61,043 nt of DNA from Elusimicrobiota bacterium. Its GTDB lineage: Bacteria; Elusimicrobiota; Elusimicrobia; Elusimicrobiales; UBA9959. Below are positions 25,802 through 34,007 of this stretch, piece by piece. Made by a program: the position numbers and the translations under genes. Every line of letters begins with the position of its first letter. The first letter of the stretch is position 1. The stretch lies in contig DMES01000048.1 in NCBI GenBank assembly GCA_003450815.1, positions 7,703-68,745 on the forward strand. The letters run 5' to 3'. The notes under the pieces were generated by a model. The model was not told the DNA's origin. It searched no databases and saw nothing but the letters and a program-made list of their open reading frames with translations.

Positions 25802-26093
25802 TACAGAAACCCAGATAAAAATAATGAACCGTATCATAAATGTTTCAGTGGATGGCCTTTCGCCGCTCGAAATAAGCACCATAGCCGGCCAGGTTGAGGA
25901 GAAAATAAAGCTGATGGGGGAAAAAACAAAAATAGCCGATACTTCCAAGCTTGCCATATATGCAGCCTTTGAATTTAACACTGAACTTTATAATTTAAAA
26001 CAGAGATCAGAAGTAAGCAGTGAAGCGGGAGAGAAAAAAATTGACGAGCTGGTGGCCAGGCTTGAAAAAACACTGGAGAAAAGGCTGTTCTAA
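25794..26093 (+). CDS. zapA: Cell division protein ZapA
   Basis: 99 residues from the ATG at 25794, which has GAGG upstream and overlaps the previous stop. The N-domain has IMNRIINVSVDGLSPLEISTIAG, in which the usual I.G..Y...... pattern is recognisable. A long C-terminal helix (about 50-99, SKLAIYAAFEFNTELYNLK and ELVARLEKTLEKRL) would form the tetramer stalk. ZapA binds and bundles FtsZ filaments. Confidence 0.75.
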   Translation: MNNTETQIKIMNRIINVSVDGLSPLEISTIAGQVEEKIKLMGEKTKIADTSKLAIYAAFEFNTELYNLKQRSEVSSEAGEKKIDELVARLEKTLEKRLF

Positions 26094-26114
26094 TCCGGAA
26101 AATTAAATCTATTT

Positions 26115-26156
26115 TTCCTGCTTGTGACTTGTGCTCTTGTGACCTGTGGCTTGCTT
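26115..26156. repeat. CTTGTGAC word repeat before rarA
   Basis: CTTGTGACTTGTG, CTCTTGTGACC and TGTGGCTTG in tandem. Reverse-complement words (GTCACAAG) occur at 28786-28852 and 40542-40572. It adds spurious codons upstream of rarA. Confidence 0.6.
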
Positions 26157-27503
26157 ATGTCCGACCAGCTTTTTAAAGAAGAACAAAACACTGAAAATAG
26201 TCTGGATCCGATGCCGCTATCGGCGCGGCTTGCTCCTTCGGACCTTTCGGAATTTTCCGGGCAGGAGCATATACTGGGCTCCGGCAAGCTGTTACGCCGC
26301 GCATTGGAGTCGGATAATCTTAAATCAGCGGTATTCTTCGGCCCTTCCGGTTCCGGCAAGACCGCCTTAGCGCGCTATATCGCCTCAAAAACAAAAGCCC
26401 AGGTTTTTGAGCTAAACGCCGCCACCGCGGGTGTGGCCGAGCTTAAAAAAATACTTGAATTTTCAAAAGGCCTCTCGAGCGGCATAGCCCAGAAGCGCCG
26501 CGTACTACTTATCCTTGACGAGATACACCATTTTAACCGCACACAGCAGGATGTTCTTTTGCCTTCCGTGGAAAAGGGCGAGGTTATTTTGATAGGGATG
26601 ACCACGGAAAACCCGTTTTTCTATATTAACAACGCTTTGCTGTCGCGTTTTATTGTGGTTGAGTTCAAGCAGCTTGAAGAAGGCCACCTGCGCGAGATAC
26701 TGGCCCGCGCGCTTAGGCTGGAAGCGGGCGTTAAAAGCCTGAACGTTGAAGTTTCAGGTGAAGCCGCCGACTATCTTGTTTCAAATTCCATAGGCGACGC
26801 CCGGCGCCTTTTAAACGCCTTGGAACTTGCCGCGGTCACCACAAAGCCGGATTCAAAAGGAATCAGAAAGATAGATTTTGAAACGGCAAAAGAATCCATA
26901 CAGCGGCGCAGCCTGCGCTATGATAAAAGTTCAGACGAGCATTACGACCATATCTCCGCTTTCATTAAATCAATGCGTGGTTCCGACCCCGATGCCGCGG
27001 TTTACTGGCTTGCCAAAATGCTTGCCGCCGGAGAGGATCCGCGTTTTGTGGCGCGGCGTATACTTATTTGCGCCTCGGAGGATGTGGGCAACGCAAATCC
27101 CATGGCTCTGGTGCTCGCGGAAAGCGCTTTCAGGGCCGCGGAGGCTTTGGGCATGCCGGAGGCGCGCATAATACTAGCGCAAGCCGCTATTTATGTGGCC
27201 TGCTCACCCAAGTCCAACGCTTCATACCTGGCTGTAAACGAGGCCATGGCTGAAGCCGAAAAAGGTAAGGAGCGCCCTGTGCCCATGCATTTGCGCGATG
27301 CCACAAAAGACGGCGAAGCTTTCGGACACGGCAAGGGCTACAAGTATCCGCACGATTTCCCCAACCATTATGTTGAGCAGGAATATATGCCGGAGCCAAA
27401 AAAGTTTTACCGCCCCACCGATCAGGGTTTTGAGGCAGAAATAGGCAAAAGATTAAAGAAGCTGCGTGGGGAAGATAAGCAGTCGGGAGGCAAAGCAGTC
27501 TAG
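26157..27503 (+). CDS. rarA: Replication-associated recombination protein A (AAA+ ATPase)
   Basis: 448 residues. AAA+ module: PLSARLAPSDLSEFSGQEHIL, Walker A FFGPSGSGKTALARYI, Walker B LLILDEIHHFNR, sensor IGMTTENPFF and arginine finger LLSRF. The C-terminal RarA-specific part includes KSMRGSDPDAAVYWLAKML, RRILICASEDVGNANP and GHGKGYKYPHDFPNHYVEQEY. Acts at stalled replication forks with the clamp loader's relatives. I start at ATG 26157 because the upstream codons come from a word repeat. No Shine-Dalgarno is visible. Confidence 0.93.
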   Translation: MSDQLFKEEQNTENSLDPMPLSARLAPSDLSEFSGQEHILGSGKLLRRALESDNLKSAVFFGPSGSGKTALARYIASKTKAQVFELNAATAGVAELKKILEFSKGLSSGIAQKRRVLLILDEIHHFNRTQQDVLLPSVEKGEVILIGMTTENPFFYINNALLSRFIVVEFKQLEEGHLREILARALRLEAGVKSLNVEVSGEAADYLVSNSIGDARRLLNALELAAVTTKPDSKGIRKIDFETAKESIQRRSLRYDKSSDEHYDHISAFIKSMRGSDPDAAVYWLAKMLAAGEDPRFVARRILICASEDVGNANPMALVLAESAFRAAEALGMPEARIILAQAAIYVACSPKSNASYLAVNEAMAEAEKGKERPVPMHLRDATKDGEAFGHGKGYKYPHDFPNHYVEQEYMPEPKKFYRPTDQGFEAEIGKRLKKLRGEDKQSGGKAV

Positions 27504-27562
27504 ACGCAAAGCAATTTAGTTTACAGGCTTTGCATCCTTGCATCTTTGCCTCTATGCGTCAC
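27500..27562. repeat. GCAAAG/TTTGC word-repeat hairpin
   Basis: GACGCAAAGC at the left end pairs with GCATCTTTGC and TATGCGTC at the right; TGCATCCTTGCATC words form the middle. It spans the rarA stop and the gap to xseA. Confidence 0.55.
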
Positions 27563-27568
27563 AATACC

Positions 27569-28921
27569 ATGGACCCTAAAATATATTCTGTTTCCGAACT
27601 CAGCCAGGGTATAAAGTCGCTGCTTGAAAATTCCTACCGCGAAATCTGGGTGGAGGGGGAAATTTCAGGGCTTAAAATATCGTCTTTGGGGCATACCTAT
27701 TTTGACCTGAAAGACGCGGTTTCCAATATTTCGGGCGTGCTGTTCCGCAGTTTCGCCGCCGGCCTTAAGTTTGAACTGGAAAACGGCCTGCTGGTGCGCG
27801 TACGCGGCAATATCACCACTTACGACAAGCAGAGCAAGTACCAATTAATGGCGCGCGAGGTCCAGCCCGCGGGCCAGGGGCCCCTGCAGCTGGCGTTTGA
27901 GCAGTTAAAGAAAAAATTACAGGTTGAAGGCCTTTTTGATCAGGCCCGAAAGCGTTCTATTCCGGCTCTGCCGCAAAAAATAGCGGTGGTCACCTCTCCC
28001 ACAGGGGCCGCCATACGCGACATTCTTTCAATCCTTAAACGCCGTTACGCAAATTTACACATAATAATAGCGCCGGTAAAGGTGCAGGGCGCGGGCTCAA
28101 AGGAAGAAATAGCCCAGGCTATAAAAGATCTCAACGATAATTTCCCGGACATAGATGTAATGCTGGTGGGCCGCGGCGGCGGCTCCATGGAAGACCTGTG
28201 GTCTTTCAACGAAGAAATAGTAGCGCGAGCCATAGCCGGCTCAAAAATACCGGTAATTTCCTGCGTGGGACACGAGACCGATTTTACCATAGCCGACTTC
28301 GTGGCGGATTTACGCGCCGCCACCCCATCGGCCGCGGCGGAGCTGGTGGTAAAGAGCAAGGTGGAGCTGGCCGCCAATATAGCGCAGCTGGAAAGACGCC
28401 TGCTCCAGAGCCTGCGCATTTATTACGAGAATCTTTCAGGCAAGTTCCGCCGTCTTGCCTCAAGCCGGGCCCTTGTAAATCCGCTGTTCCTGCTTGAAAG
28501 GCCGGTACAGCGCCTGGATAGCGCGCTTGAAGCTTTGTTCGACGGCGCAACGGATAAAATACGCCGCTCCGGAGAGAAGTTAAATTTACAAAATGAAAAG
28601 CTGAAAGCGCTCAGCCCGCTTTTTCCTCTTAAAAAAGGCTATGCCATAGTTAAAAAAGCCGACGGCAAAGCCGTAAAAAAAGCGGCCGACCTGAGCGCCG
28701 GGGACAGGCTTTCGCTGCAATTCGCGGAAGGGCGCGCCGAGGCGGAAGTAATAAAGCCGGATTCCAAGTGTGGGGAATCCGGCTTGGTCACAGGTCACAA
28801 TACACAGGATGCAGGTCACAAGGCACAAGTCACAAGTCACAGGCCAGAAAACACAAGTAATGGCAAAAGAGAGAGAGGGGAAAAAGATGGGGGCGGGCCG
28901 AAACAGGAGACTTTATGGTAA
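27569..28921 (+). CDS. xseA: Exodeoxyribonuclease VII large subunit
   Basis: 450 residues. N-terminal OB fold (about 1-100: YSVSELSQGIKSLLENSYREI, WVEGEISGLK, GHTYFDLKD), then the catalytic domain with KIAVVTSPTGAAIRDIL, VMLVGRGGGSMEDLWSFNEE, VISCVGHETDFTIADFVAD and RAATPSAAAELV, a coiled coil (about 265-370) and a short C-terminal segment (PLFPLKKGYAIVKK). Cuts single-stranded DNA with XseB. Odd: the last 45 residues (LVTGHNTQ, AQVTSHRPEN) are encoded by a GTCACAAG word repeat, so the tail is probably non-essential. Start ATG 27569; overlaps xseB by 7 nt. Confidence 0.93.
   Translation: MDPKIYSVSELSQGIKSLLENSYREIWVEGEISGLKISSLGHTYFDLKDAVSNISGVLFRSFAAGLKFELENGLLVRVRGNITTYDKQSKYQLMAREVQPAGQGPLQLAFEQLKKKLQVEGLFDQARKRSIPALPQKIAVVTSPTGAAIRDILSILKRRYANLHIIIAPVKVQGAGSKEEIAQAIKDLNDNFPDIDVMLVGRGGGSMEDLWSFNEEIVARAIAGSKIPVISCVGHETDFTIADFVADLRAATPSAAAELVVKSKVELAANIAQLERRLLQSLRIYYENLSGKFRRLASSRALVNPLFLLERPVQRLDSALEALFDGATDKIRRSGEKLNLQNEKLKALSPLFPLKKGYAIVKKADGKAVKKAADLSAGDRLSLQFAEGRAEAEVIKPDSKCGESGLVTGHNTQDAGHKAQVTSHRPENTSNGKRERGEKDGGGPKQETLW
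28786..28852. repeat. GTCACAAG word repeat inside the xseA 3' end
   Basis: GTCACAGGTCACAA, CAGGTCACAAGG and CACAAGTCACAAGTCACAGG in tandem, read through in frame by xseA. Same word as 40542-40572. Confidence 0.65.
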
Positions 28922-29160
28922 AAAAAGAAAAAGCCGCGGGGTTTGAGGAGAAACTGGGCAAACTGGAAGAGATAGTCGGCAAATTGGAAGACGAAAATAC
29001 GCCCATAGAGGAGTCCCTTTCACTTTTTGAGGAAGGGGTGGTAATTTCCAAAGAGCTTTCGGAAAAACTGGAGGAGATAAAGCGCAAGATAGAAGTGCTC
29101 AAAAAAGACGCCGAGGGCAAATTGAAACTGGAGAAATTTCAGGAAGATAACGATGCTTAG
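28915..29160 (+). CDS. xseB: Exodeoxyribonuclease VII small subunit
   Basis: 81 residues. Typical pattern: FEEKLGKLEEIVGKLEDENT, PIEESLSLFEEGV, then EKLEEIKRKIEVL. Several copies bind the coiled coil of XseA. The start overlaps the xseA end (ATGGTAA). Confidence 0.93.
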   Translation: MVKKEKAAGFEEKLGKLEEIVGKLEDENTPIEESLSLFEEGVVISKELSEKLEEIKRKIEVLKKDAEGKLKLEKFQEDNDA

Positions 29161-29171
29161 CCACTGCGATC

Positions 29172-29915
29172 ATGTCTCTTAAACAGCGTCTTGACGTCGC
29201 CTGTGTGGGGCAGGGTTTTTTTGAAAGCCGCGAGAGGGCTCTTCGCGCTATTATGGCGGGGCTGGTTACCGTAAACGGCAGGCCGGCGGAGAAGGCGGGG
29301 CAGGCGGTGCGCGAGGGCGATGTTATTGAACTGGTAAGGCCTGACTGCCCTTATGTTTCGCGCGGCGGGCTTAAACTTAAAGGGGCTCTGGACAATTTTA
29401 AAATAAGCGTTAAAGGCAAAGTCTGCCTTGATGTGGGCGTAGCCACCGGCGGTTTTACCGATTGCTTTTTACAGGAAGGCGCGAAAAAAGTTTACGCGGT
29501 GGATGTGGGCATAGGCCAGATACACGAGAAAATAAAGAATAATCCCAAAGTGGTTTTTATTCCGGAAACCAACGCCAGATTTTTGAAGCCTGATTTATTT
29601 CCCGAAAAACCGGAACTTGCCGCCGTAGATGTGTCTTTTATTTCCCTTAAACTTATACTGGGTCCGGTTTTTGCCGCTATATCTCCCGGCGCCGGGGTAA
29701 TAGTTTTGGTTAAACCCCAATTTGAGCTTGAGGCGAAGCACCTTTGTAAAGGTATAGTAAAAACTGAAGAGTTAAGACTGAAGGTGATAGAAGATTTGAG
29801 AAAATTTGTGTCCGAGAGTATAAAGGATTGCGAGGAAAAAGGCCTGATGGATTCCCCGATAAAAGGCGCAAAAGGCAACCTGGAATTTTTGTGGTACTTC
29901 CTGAAAAACGGCTGA
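29172..29915 (+). CDS. tlyA: TlyA-family rRNA 2'-O-methyltransferase / hemolysin A homologue
   Basis: 247 residues. N-terminal S4 RNA-binding domain (about 3-65, LDVACVGQGFFESRERALRA, VTVNGRPAEKAG), then YVSRGGLKLKGAL and the FtsJ-like methyltransferase with the SAM loop VCLDVGVATGGFTDCFLQ and AVDVGIGQ, AAVDVSFISLKL and IVLVKPQFE. TlyA methylates cytidines of 16S/23S rRNA in mycobacteria. Eleven nt after xseB; likely the same transcript. Confidence 0.9.
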   Translation: MSLKQRLDVACVGQGFFESRERALRAIMAGLVTVNGRPAEKAGQAVREGDVIELVRPDCPYVSRGGLKLKGALDNFKISVKGKVCLDVGVATGGFTDCFLQEGAKKVYAVDVGIGQIHEKIKNNPKVVFIPETNARFLKPDLFPEKPELAAVDVSFISLKLILGPVFAAISPGAGVIVLVKPQFELEAKHLCKGIVKTEELRLKVIEDLRKFVSESIKDCEEKGLMDSPIKGAKGNLEFLWYFLKNG

Positions 29916-30316
29916 CAACACGAATGGCGCTAACTTAGGCCACCGTCTTTCACAAGGAAGGGGATATCCAGAAACCTTAAACAGCGGCTTATCCCTTGCG
30001 GGCGCGGGGCCTGGCGCGGAACTGGAACGCAAAACCAGGGTCGGGACACACCGTGCCCGCCCTTCGCATCCTCGCCCGCCGCGCTGCGTAAGCGGCGGGC
30101 TCAGGAGCGTTTTGCTTATCCAGTCCCGTGCCACCCGCGCAGATTATGGTTTTAGCTTTTTTTATGTAATAGGTAATCCCGCCCTTAGTTATGATACGGC
30201 GGACTCACCCGCCCGGAGGTATTCGGAGAACTTATAATATCAAAAGGCGTCTTTTATTAAGTTAGCATTATGTGCTGATAACACCGTTTTTCAGAAATAT
30301 ACATTGCAAACCAGGT
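29916..30316. other. Intergenic region, GC-rich hairpin, no gene seen
   Basis: About 400 nt. It contains a stem GCCCGCCGC (30074-30082) / GCGGCGGGC (30092-30100), a GC-rich stretch and, close to the next gene, TATAAT at 30233-30238 without a good -35 box. The minus-strand open frame here (29772-30134) looks spurious. Confidence 0.5.
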
Positions 30317-31075
30317 ATGAGTGACATTTACAAGAATCCTAAGTATTATGACATCGCGTTTTCATGGAGAGATATTCCCTTGGAAACGGATGTTTTTGAA
30401 GAAAGTATGCGGCGTTATTCGCGCATTCCGGTCAGGCATGTGTTTGAGCCGGCCTGCGGGAATAGCCCCCATATGGGCGAATTTATTAAGCGGGGGTATA
30501 AATATACCGGCATTGACAAAAGCAGGGCGATGCTTGACTATGCCCGGAAAAAAACCGGGCCCGGCTTTTGCGCAGAATTGATATGCGCAGATATCTCTGG
30601 TTTTGCAATCAAAAACAAGGCGGATTTCGCGTATATAATGCTGGGATCTTTATATATCAAAAGCGAAGAAGAGCTGGTTTCACACTTTGATTCGGTGTCC
30701 GGCGCCCTGAAGAAAGGCGGTTTATACTTTCTTGATTGGTGCGTACAGTTTGACTGTCCGGATGGCAAAATCCAGTCGTGGAAAAAAAGGAGCGGTAACT
30801 GCCGGGTCAAAGCCACATATTCCTGTGAAATCATAAATAAAATCTCACAGACCATCGGAGAAACCCTGCGGTTAGATGTGACAGAAGGCGTAAAACAGAA
30901 AACATTCGTCAACCATTCAGTTAAAAAAGCTATATATCCCCAAGAATTTTTGAATTTTATGGCAGGCCGCCGTGACTTTGAATTCATCGGCTGGTGGAAC
31001 AACTGGAATCTTGAGGAACCGCTTACGGGTTCGGAAAAAATAGTGCGGCCGATAATAATTATCCGCAAAATCTGA
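30317..31075 (+). CDS. Class I SAM-dependent methyltransferase
   Basis: 252 residues from ATG 30317 (MSDIYKNPKYYDIAF). Motif I VFEPACGNSPHMGEFIKRGY and post I YTGIDKSRAMLDYARKK bind S-adenosylmethionine; then ICADISGF and FAYIMLGSLYIK. Small-molecule or peptide substrate unknown. It is followed 7 nt later by the SPASM radical SAM gene and then by a second methyltransferase, so these three probably form one modification pathway. Confidence 0.78.
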   Translation: MSDIYKNPKYYDIAFSWRDIPLETDVFEESMRRYSRIPVRHVFEPACGNSPHMGEFIKRGYKYTGIDKSRAMLDYARKKTGPGFCAELICADISGFAIKNKADFAYIMLGSLYIKSEEELVSHFDSVSGALKKGGLYFLDWCVQFDCPDGKIQSWKKRSGNCRVKATYSCEIINKISQTIGETLRLDVTEGVKQKTFVNHSVKKAIYPQEFLNFMAGRRDFEFIGWWNNWNLEEPLTGSEKIVRPIIIIRKI

Positions 31076-31082
31076 TTAGAGA

Positions 31083-32222
31083 ATGGAAAATTATCAACTT
31101 GCCTGCTGCGTCTGGGAGTTCACGCTTGCCTGCAATCTGAACTGCATTCATTGCGGTTCATCAGCCGGAAAGAAGCGGGCTGATGAACTGACCACCGAAG
31201 AAGCCTTCAAACTTTGCGAAGACCTTAAAAAAACAGGTTGTCTGGGTGTGGCTCTTATGGGGGGGGAGCCTTTTTTACGTAAAGATTTCTGGCGGGTCGC
31301 GCAAAAAATACGCGGCCTCGGCATGGAACTTTCTGTAATCACCAACGGCACTATTGTTGATGAGGAAATAATAAAAAAACTTGTGCCGCTTTCCCCGCGC
31401 GCCGTGGCCGTAAGCATAGACGCGGCCGCTCCCGAAATACACGACCATATACGCGGCCGCGACGGGGCGTTCGCCGATTCCTGGAAGTTCATTGAGCTTG
31501 CACTCAAACATAACCTGCCGGTAAGCGTTATTACTACTGTGCATAAGCTGAATATAGGCGAGCTGGCAAAAATGCGGGATCAGCTTAAGGGCAGGAAGAT
31601 AGCCTGGCAGGTGCAGACAGCCGGTTCCGAGGGGCGCCGCTTCTCAAAAGACTTGCTTCTGGATGAAGAGGAATTTTATTCAGTGGGCTTGTTTATTGAG
31701 GCCACCCGCCGCGGCTATTGCACGGCTGAAATGCCGGTCATAGGCGCGCATGATCTGGGCTTTAACTCAAGAATGCTTAAAAACACCTCGCTTCAGGGAA
31801 AATGGGAGGGTTGCCAGGCCGGAATTTCAGTGCTGGGTGTTCGCAGCAACGGGGATGTGCTTGGCTGCCTTTCCATAAATGACGACAAATATGTGGAAGG
31901 GAATGTCCGGAAAGCCGGCGTTTTTGAGTTGTGGAACAGCCCTTCCTCTTTTGCCTGGTCACGGCGGTTTAAACCCGAACAGGCGGGTTCCAACTGTGCT
32001 CCCTGTAAATATCTGGATTCCTGCAAAGGCGGCTGCAACGAAATGTCGCTTATGAAAACGGGGCATTTCCATAACGATCCCCGGTGCTTCTGGAAAATAG
32101 AACAGCGCCTTTTTCAGAAAGAGCTTAACAGCCCGCTTGGAAGGGCAATGCTGAAATTAAGGGGTTTCTCAGTCGGCTATGGGTTTCGGAAGCTTGCGGA
32201 AATATTCAGGGGCGAGAGATGA
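31083..32222 (+). CDS. Radical SAM/SPASM domain enzyme
   Basis: 379 residues. C17, C21 and C24 in LACNLNCIHCGSSAG form the radical SAM cluster; MGGEPFLRKDFW, VITNGTIVD and SIDAAAPEIHDHIRG follow as in the MoaA/PqqE-type barrel. The C-terminal SPASM domain binds extra clusters: GCQAG, GVRSNGDVLGC, CAPCKYLDSCKGGCNEMS and the final CFWK. Such enzymes mature ribosomal peptides, sulfatases or lipids/heme-like molecules. Overlaps the following methyltransferase by 4 nt (ATGA). Confidence 0.85.
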   Translation: MENYQLACCVWEFTLACNLNCIHCGSSAGKKRADELTTEEAFKLCEDLKKTGCLGVALMGGEPFLRKDFWRVAQKIRGLGMELSVITNGTIVDEEIIKKLVPLSPRAVAVSIDAAAPEIHDHIRGRDGAFADSWKFIELALKHNLPVSVITTVHKLNIGELAKMRDQLKGRKIAWQVQTAGSEGRRFSKDLLLDEEEFYSVGLFIEATRRGYCTAEMPVIGAHDLGFNSRMLKNTSLQGKWEGCQAGISVLGVRSNGDVLGCLSINDDKYVEGNVRKAGVFELWNSPSSFAWSRRFKPEQAGSNCAPCKYLDSCKGGCNEMSLMKTGHFHNDPRCFWKIEQRLFQKELNSPLGRAMLKLRGFSVGYGFRKLAEIFRGER

Positions 32223-33169
32223 AATTAAATATCGGTTGCGGTTACAACCTGCTTTCCGGTTACACGAATATTGATTTAAATCCGGAGACGCCGGCTGGTA
32301 AAATAATGCCCGCGCATAATCTGGATTTTGCCGACGCGGTTGTTGAAGAAATCAAGGCTTTACAGCTTATTGAACACCTTGGTTTTTTTAAGACCAGATA
32401 TTTTTTAGCCGAATGCCGCAGAATCCTGGAGCCTGGCGGACGGCTTATCATTGAAACACCCGATATCGCCAAAACTTTTGAAAATTTCCTTAATGGTGAC
32501 TGCGAGGCAAAAGAAGCCGCTTTGGGCTGGGTTTATGGAAGCGAGACAAAGGGCATGTCACATCTTTACTGCTTCCCGGCGGATCTGTTGGCCGCTATCA
32601 TAAAGACGGCGGGTTTTGAAATAGTTGAATCTGCCGCCTTTTATTTTCAACCGAACAGACCGGCTTTGCGTTTTATAGCCGTTAAAAAAAAATCCCCGGA
32701 AGCTGATTTAGAGGCCAATCTGCGAAAACGCCTGCTTTCGGCGGAGATTCCTTTTTTTGAAGATGAAATAATTATTTCCGAACAGGAAAAGGTGATAAAA
32801 TCGCTGCTCTCGGCCCTAAGCCCTGACGAGGCCCTCCGGCAGGCGGTTTGCAGCGCGGAAATAACCGGGGAATATTTCAGTCTGAGTCCGTTTGGCAACG
32901 AAGGGAATTCCGTCCGTCAAGCGGTTTGTGACTGTCTGCTGGAAAGGAATTTGCAGGGTTATCTGATGATGCGGCTTAAAAAAAACGCGGTTAACGGTTT
33001 TTTTACCCCGGCGGATTTTAATTCGGTTTTTGCGGCGGGGCTGGACTATTTGAATCGCGTTATTTCCGGCAAGCCGCCCTTTGTGCCAGCCCCGGCTCCA
33101 AAAATAAAAATCTTTTCCCGCGCGTGCGCTGAAGATTATTGTTTCAAGAATCGGTTGTTCTGTAAATAA
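32219..33169 (+). CDS. SAM-dependent methyltransferase (type 11-like) with extra C-terminal region
   Basis: 316 residues. LNIGCGYNLLSGYTNIDLNP is motif I; ECRRILEPGGRLIIETPDI is the usual post-motif strand and turn. The second half (about 160-316), with EEDEIIISEQEK-like helices and a Pro-rich stretch near KPPFVPAPAPK, is not part of the Rossmann domain. Four-base overlap with the SPASM gene upstream argues for a joint function. Confidence 0.75.
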   Translation: MKLNIGCGYNLLSGYTNIDLNPETPAGKIMPAHNLDFADAVVEEIKALQLIEHLGFFKTRYFLAECRRILEPGGRLIIETPDIAKTFENFLNGDCEAKEAALGWVYGSETKGMSHLYCFPADLLAAIIKTAGFEIVESAAFYFQPNRPALRFIAVKKKSPEADLEANLRKRLLSAEIPFFEDEIIISEQEKVIKSLLSALSPDEALRQAVCSAEITGEYFSLSPFGNEGNSVRQAVCDCLLERNLQGYLMMRLKKNAVNGFFTPADFNSVFAAGLDYLNRVISGKPPFVPAPAPKIKIFSRACAEDYCFKNRLFCK

Positions 33170-33173
33170 ATTG

Positions 33174-33179
33174 TATAAT
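33174..33179 (+). promoter_or_regulatory. -10 box upstream of the 70-residue lipoprotein gene
   Basis: TATAAT at 33174-33179, about 50 nt before the ATG at 33230, which has an AAGGAG. A matching -35 box was not clear. It lies directly behind the previous stop codon. Confidence 0.4.
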
Positions 33180-33229
33180 AAAAACACAGCGGATTTAGTA
33201 TTCAGTAAAATCCAAGGAGACAATAAAAC

Positions 33230-33442
33230 ATGAAGAAAGCATTATTACTGGCGTTGCCTTTGGCTGCGCTTACACTTGCGGTTGCTTGCAAAAAGCAGGA
33301 AGCCGTCCAGGCCCCTGAAGAGTCGGCCGCTACCCAGCCTGCCGCCGTTGAAGCGGCGCCTATGGCAGAACCTGTAGTGACACCTGCCGCCGAGCCTGTA
33401 GCGACACCCGCCGCCAAGCCGGCCGCGAAGAAAGGCAAGTAA
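33230..33442 (+). CDS. Small Ala/Pro-rich lipoprotein
   Basis: 70 residues. Lipoprotein signal MKKALLLALPLAALTLAVAC with cysteine 20 in AVAC, then a chain of Ala, Pro, Glu and Thr (PAAEPVATPAAKPAAKKGK). Probably a mature 50-residue disordered outer- or inner-membrane lipoprotein. AAGGAG precedes the start and a strong terminator follows, so it is a single-gene transcript. Confidence 0.75.
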   Translation: MKKALLLALPLAALTLAVACKKQEAVQAPEESAATQPAAVEAAPMAEPVVTPAAEPVATPAAKPAAKKGK

Positions 33443-33459
33443 TTATCTTAGGCCGTTTT

Positions 33460-33495
33460 ACCGGCGGACGTTTTAAAGCGTCCGCCGGTTTTGTT
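33460..33495 (+). terminator. Strong intrinsic terminator
   Basis: ACCGGCGGACG (33460-33470), loop of eight, CGTCCGCCGGT (33479-33489), then TTTGTTTG. The 11-bp stem is perfect. Confidence 0.85.
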
Positions 33496-33532
33496 TGTGT
33501 GCGCGCGTTATGCGCGTACGCCTGGGGATAAA

Positions 33533-33943
33533 ATGAAAAAGATTTATGAGCTTGGTGCAAAAACCGGTTTAAATGCGTGTGAACTGAATAAAATAGCGAA
33601 ATTCGGGGTTTTGGGCCTTGTGGCGCTGGCGCTTGCCCATTTGGCAGCGTGTTTCAAAGACAATAAAGCCAGCCTCAAGCCCGCACAGCCAGCCGCCCAG
33701 TCGCAGCCCTCAGTTCAGGTGCAGCCCGCCGCCCAAGAGCAGCCTTCCGCCCAGCCTCAGCCAAAAAATTTGCAGGAGCTGGCTAATTCCATAAATGCCA
33801 GCACTGATACGGCAAATCCCATAGATCGCGGAGATGCCGGACAGAACTGCGGCCCCTATCCGGGATATCCATGCGGCACCCGCTATTACACCGTAAGCGC
33901 GTCGGATTTTAAAAATTTTTGCGACAAAAATTTTTGCCGTTAA
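33533..33943 (+). CDS. Lipoprotein with Gln/Pro-rich linker and Cys-containing C-terminus
   Basis: 136 residues from ATG 33533 (GGGG 7-8 nt upstream). A cytosolic-looking start (MKKIYELGAKTGLNACELNK) leads to a hydrophobic segment and the lipobox ALAHLAACF. Then comes a Gln/Ala/Pro-rich linker (QPAAQSQPSVQVQPAAQEQ) and a C-terminal domain with four cysteines (QNCGPYPGYPCG and KNFCDKNFCR). Possibly secreted with two disulfides. Function unknown. Confidence 0.65.
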   Translation: MKKIYELGAKTGLNACELNKIAKFGVLGLVALALAHLAACFKDNKASLKPAQPAAQSQPSVQVQPAAQEQPSAQPQPKNLQELANSINASTDTANPIDRGDAGQNCGPYPGYPCGTRYYTVSASDFKNFCDKNFCR

Positions 33944-33946
33944 CCC

Positions 33947-34007
33947 CGCCCTAAAGGGCGGTAAAACCGTGCGGCAAGAGGGTGAAATGTTGTAAAACAA
34001 CATTTCA
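33947..34007. terminator. Convergent terminator pair
   Basis: CCGCCC/GGGCGG hairpin at 33947-33962 and TGAAATGTTG (33983-33992) / CAACATTTCA (33998-34007) with loop TAAAA. The second stem overlaps the stop codon of the minus-strand RNA methyltransferase. Confidence 0.6.

Noticed and set aside
26124..26156. Longer rarA start giving MTCALVTCGLL
   Set aside because: These codons come from the CTTGTGAC word repeat; the AAA+ protein starts naturally at 26157.
26094..26156. 6S RNA behind zapA
   Set aside because: The 63-nt gap is far too short and consists of a repeat.
29772..30134. Minus-strand open frame with PPLTQRGGRGCEG text
   Set aside because: It overlaps tlyA and a GC-rich intergenic hairpin; such text commonly arises from repeats. 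No Shine-Dalgarno.
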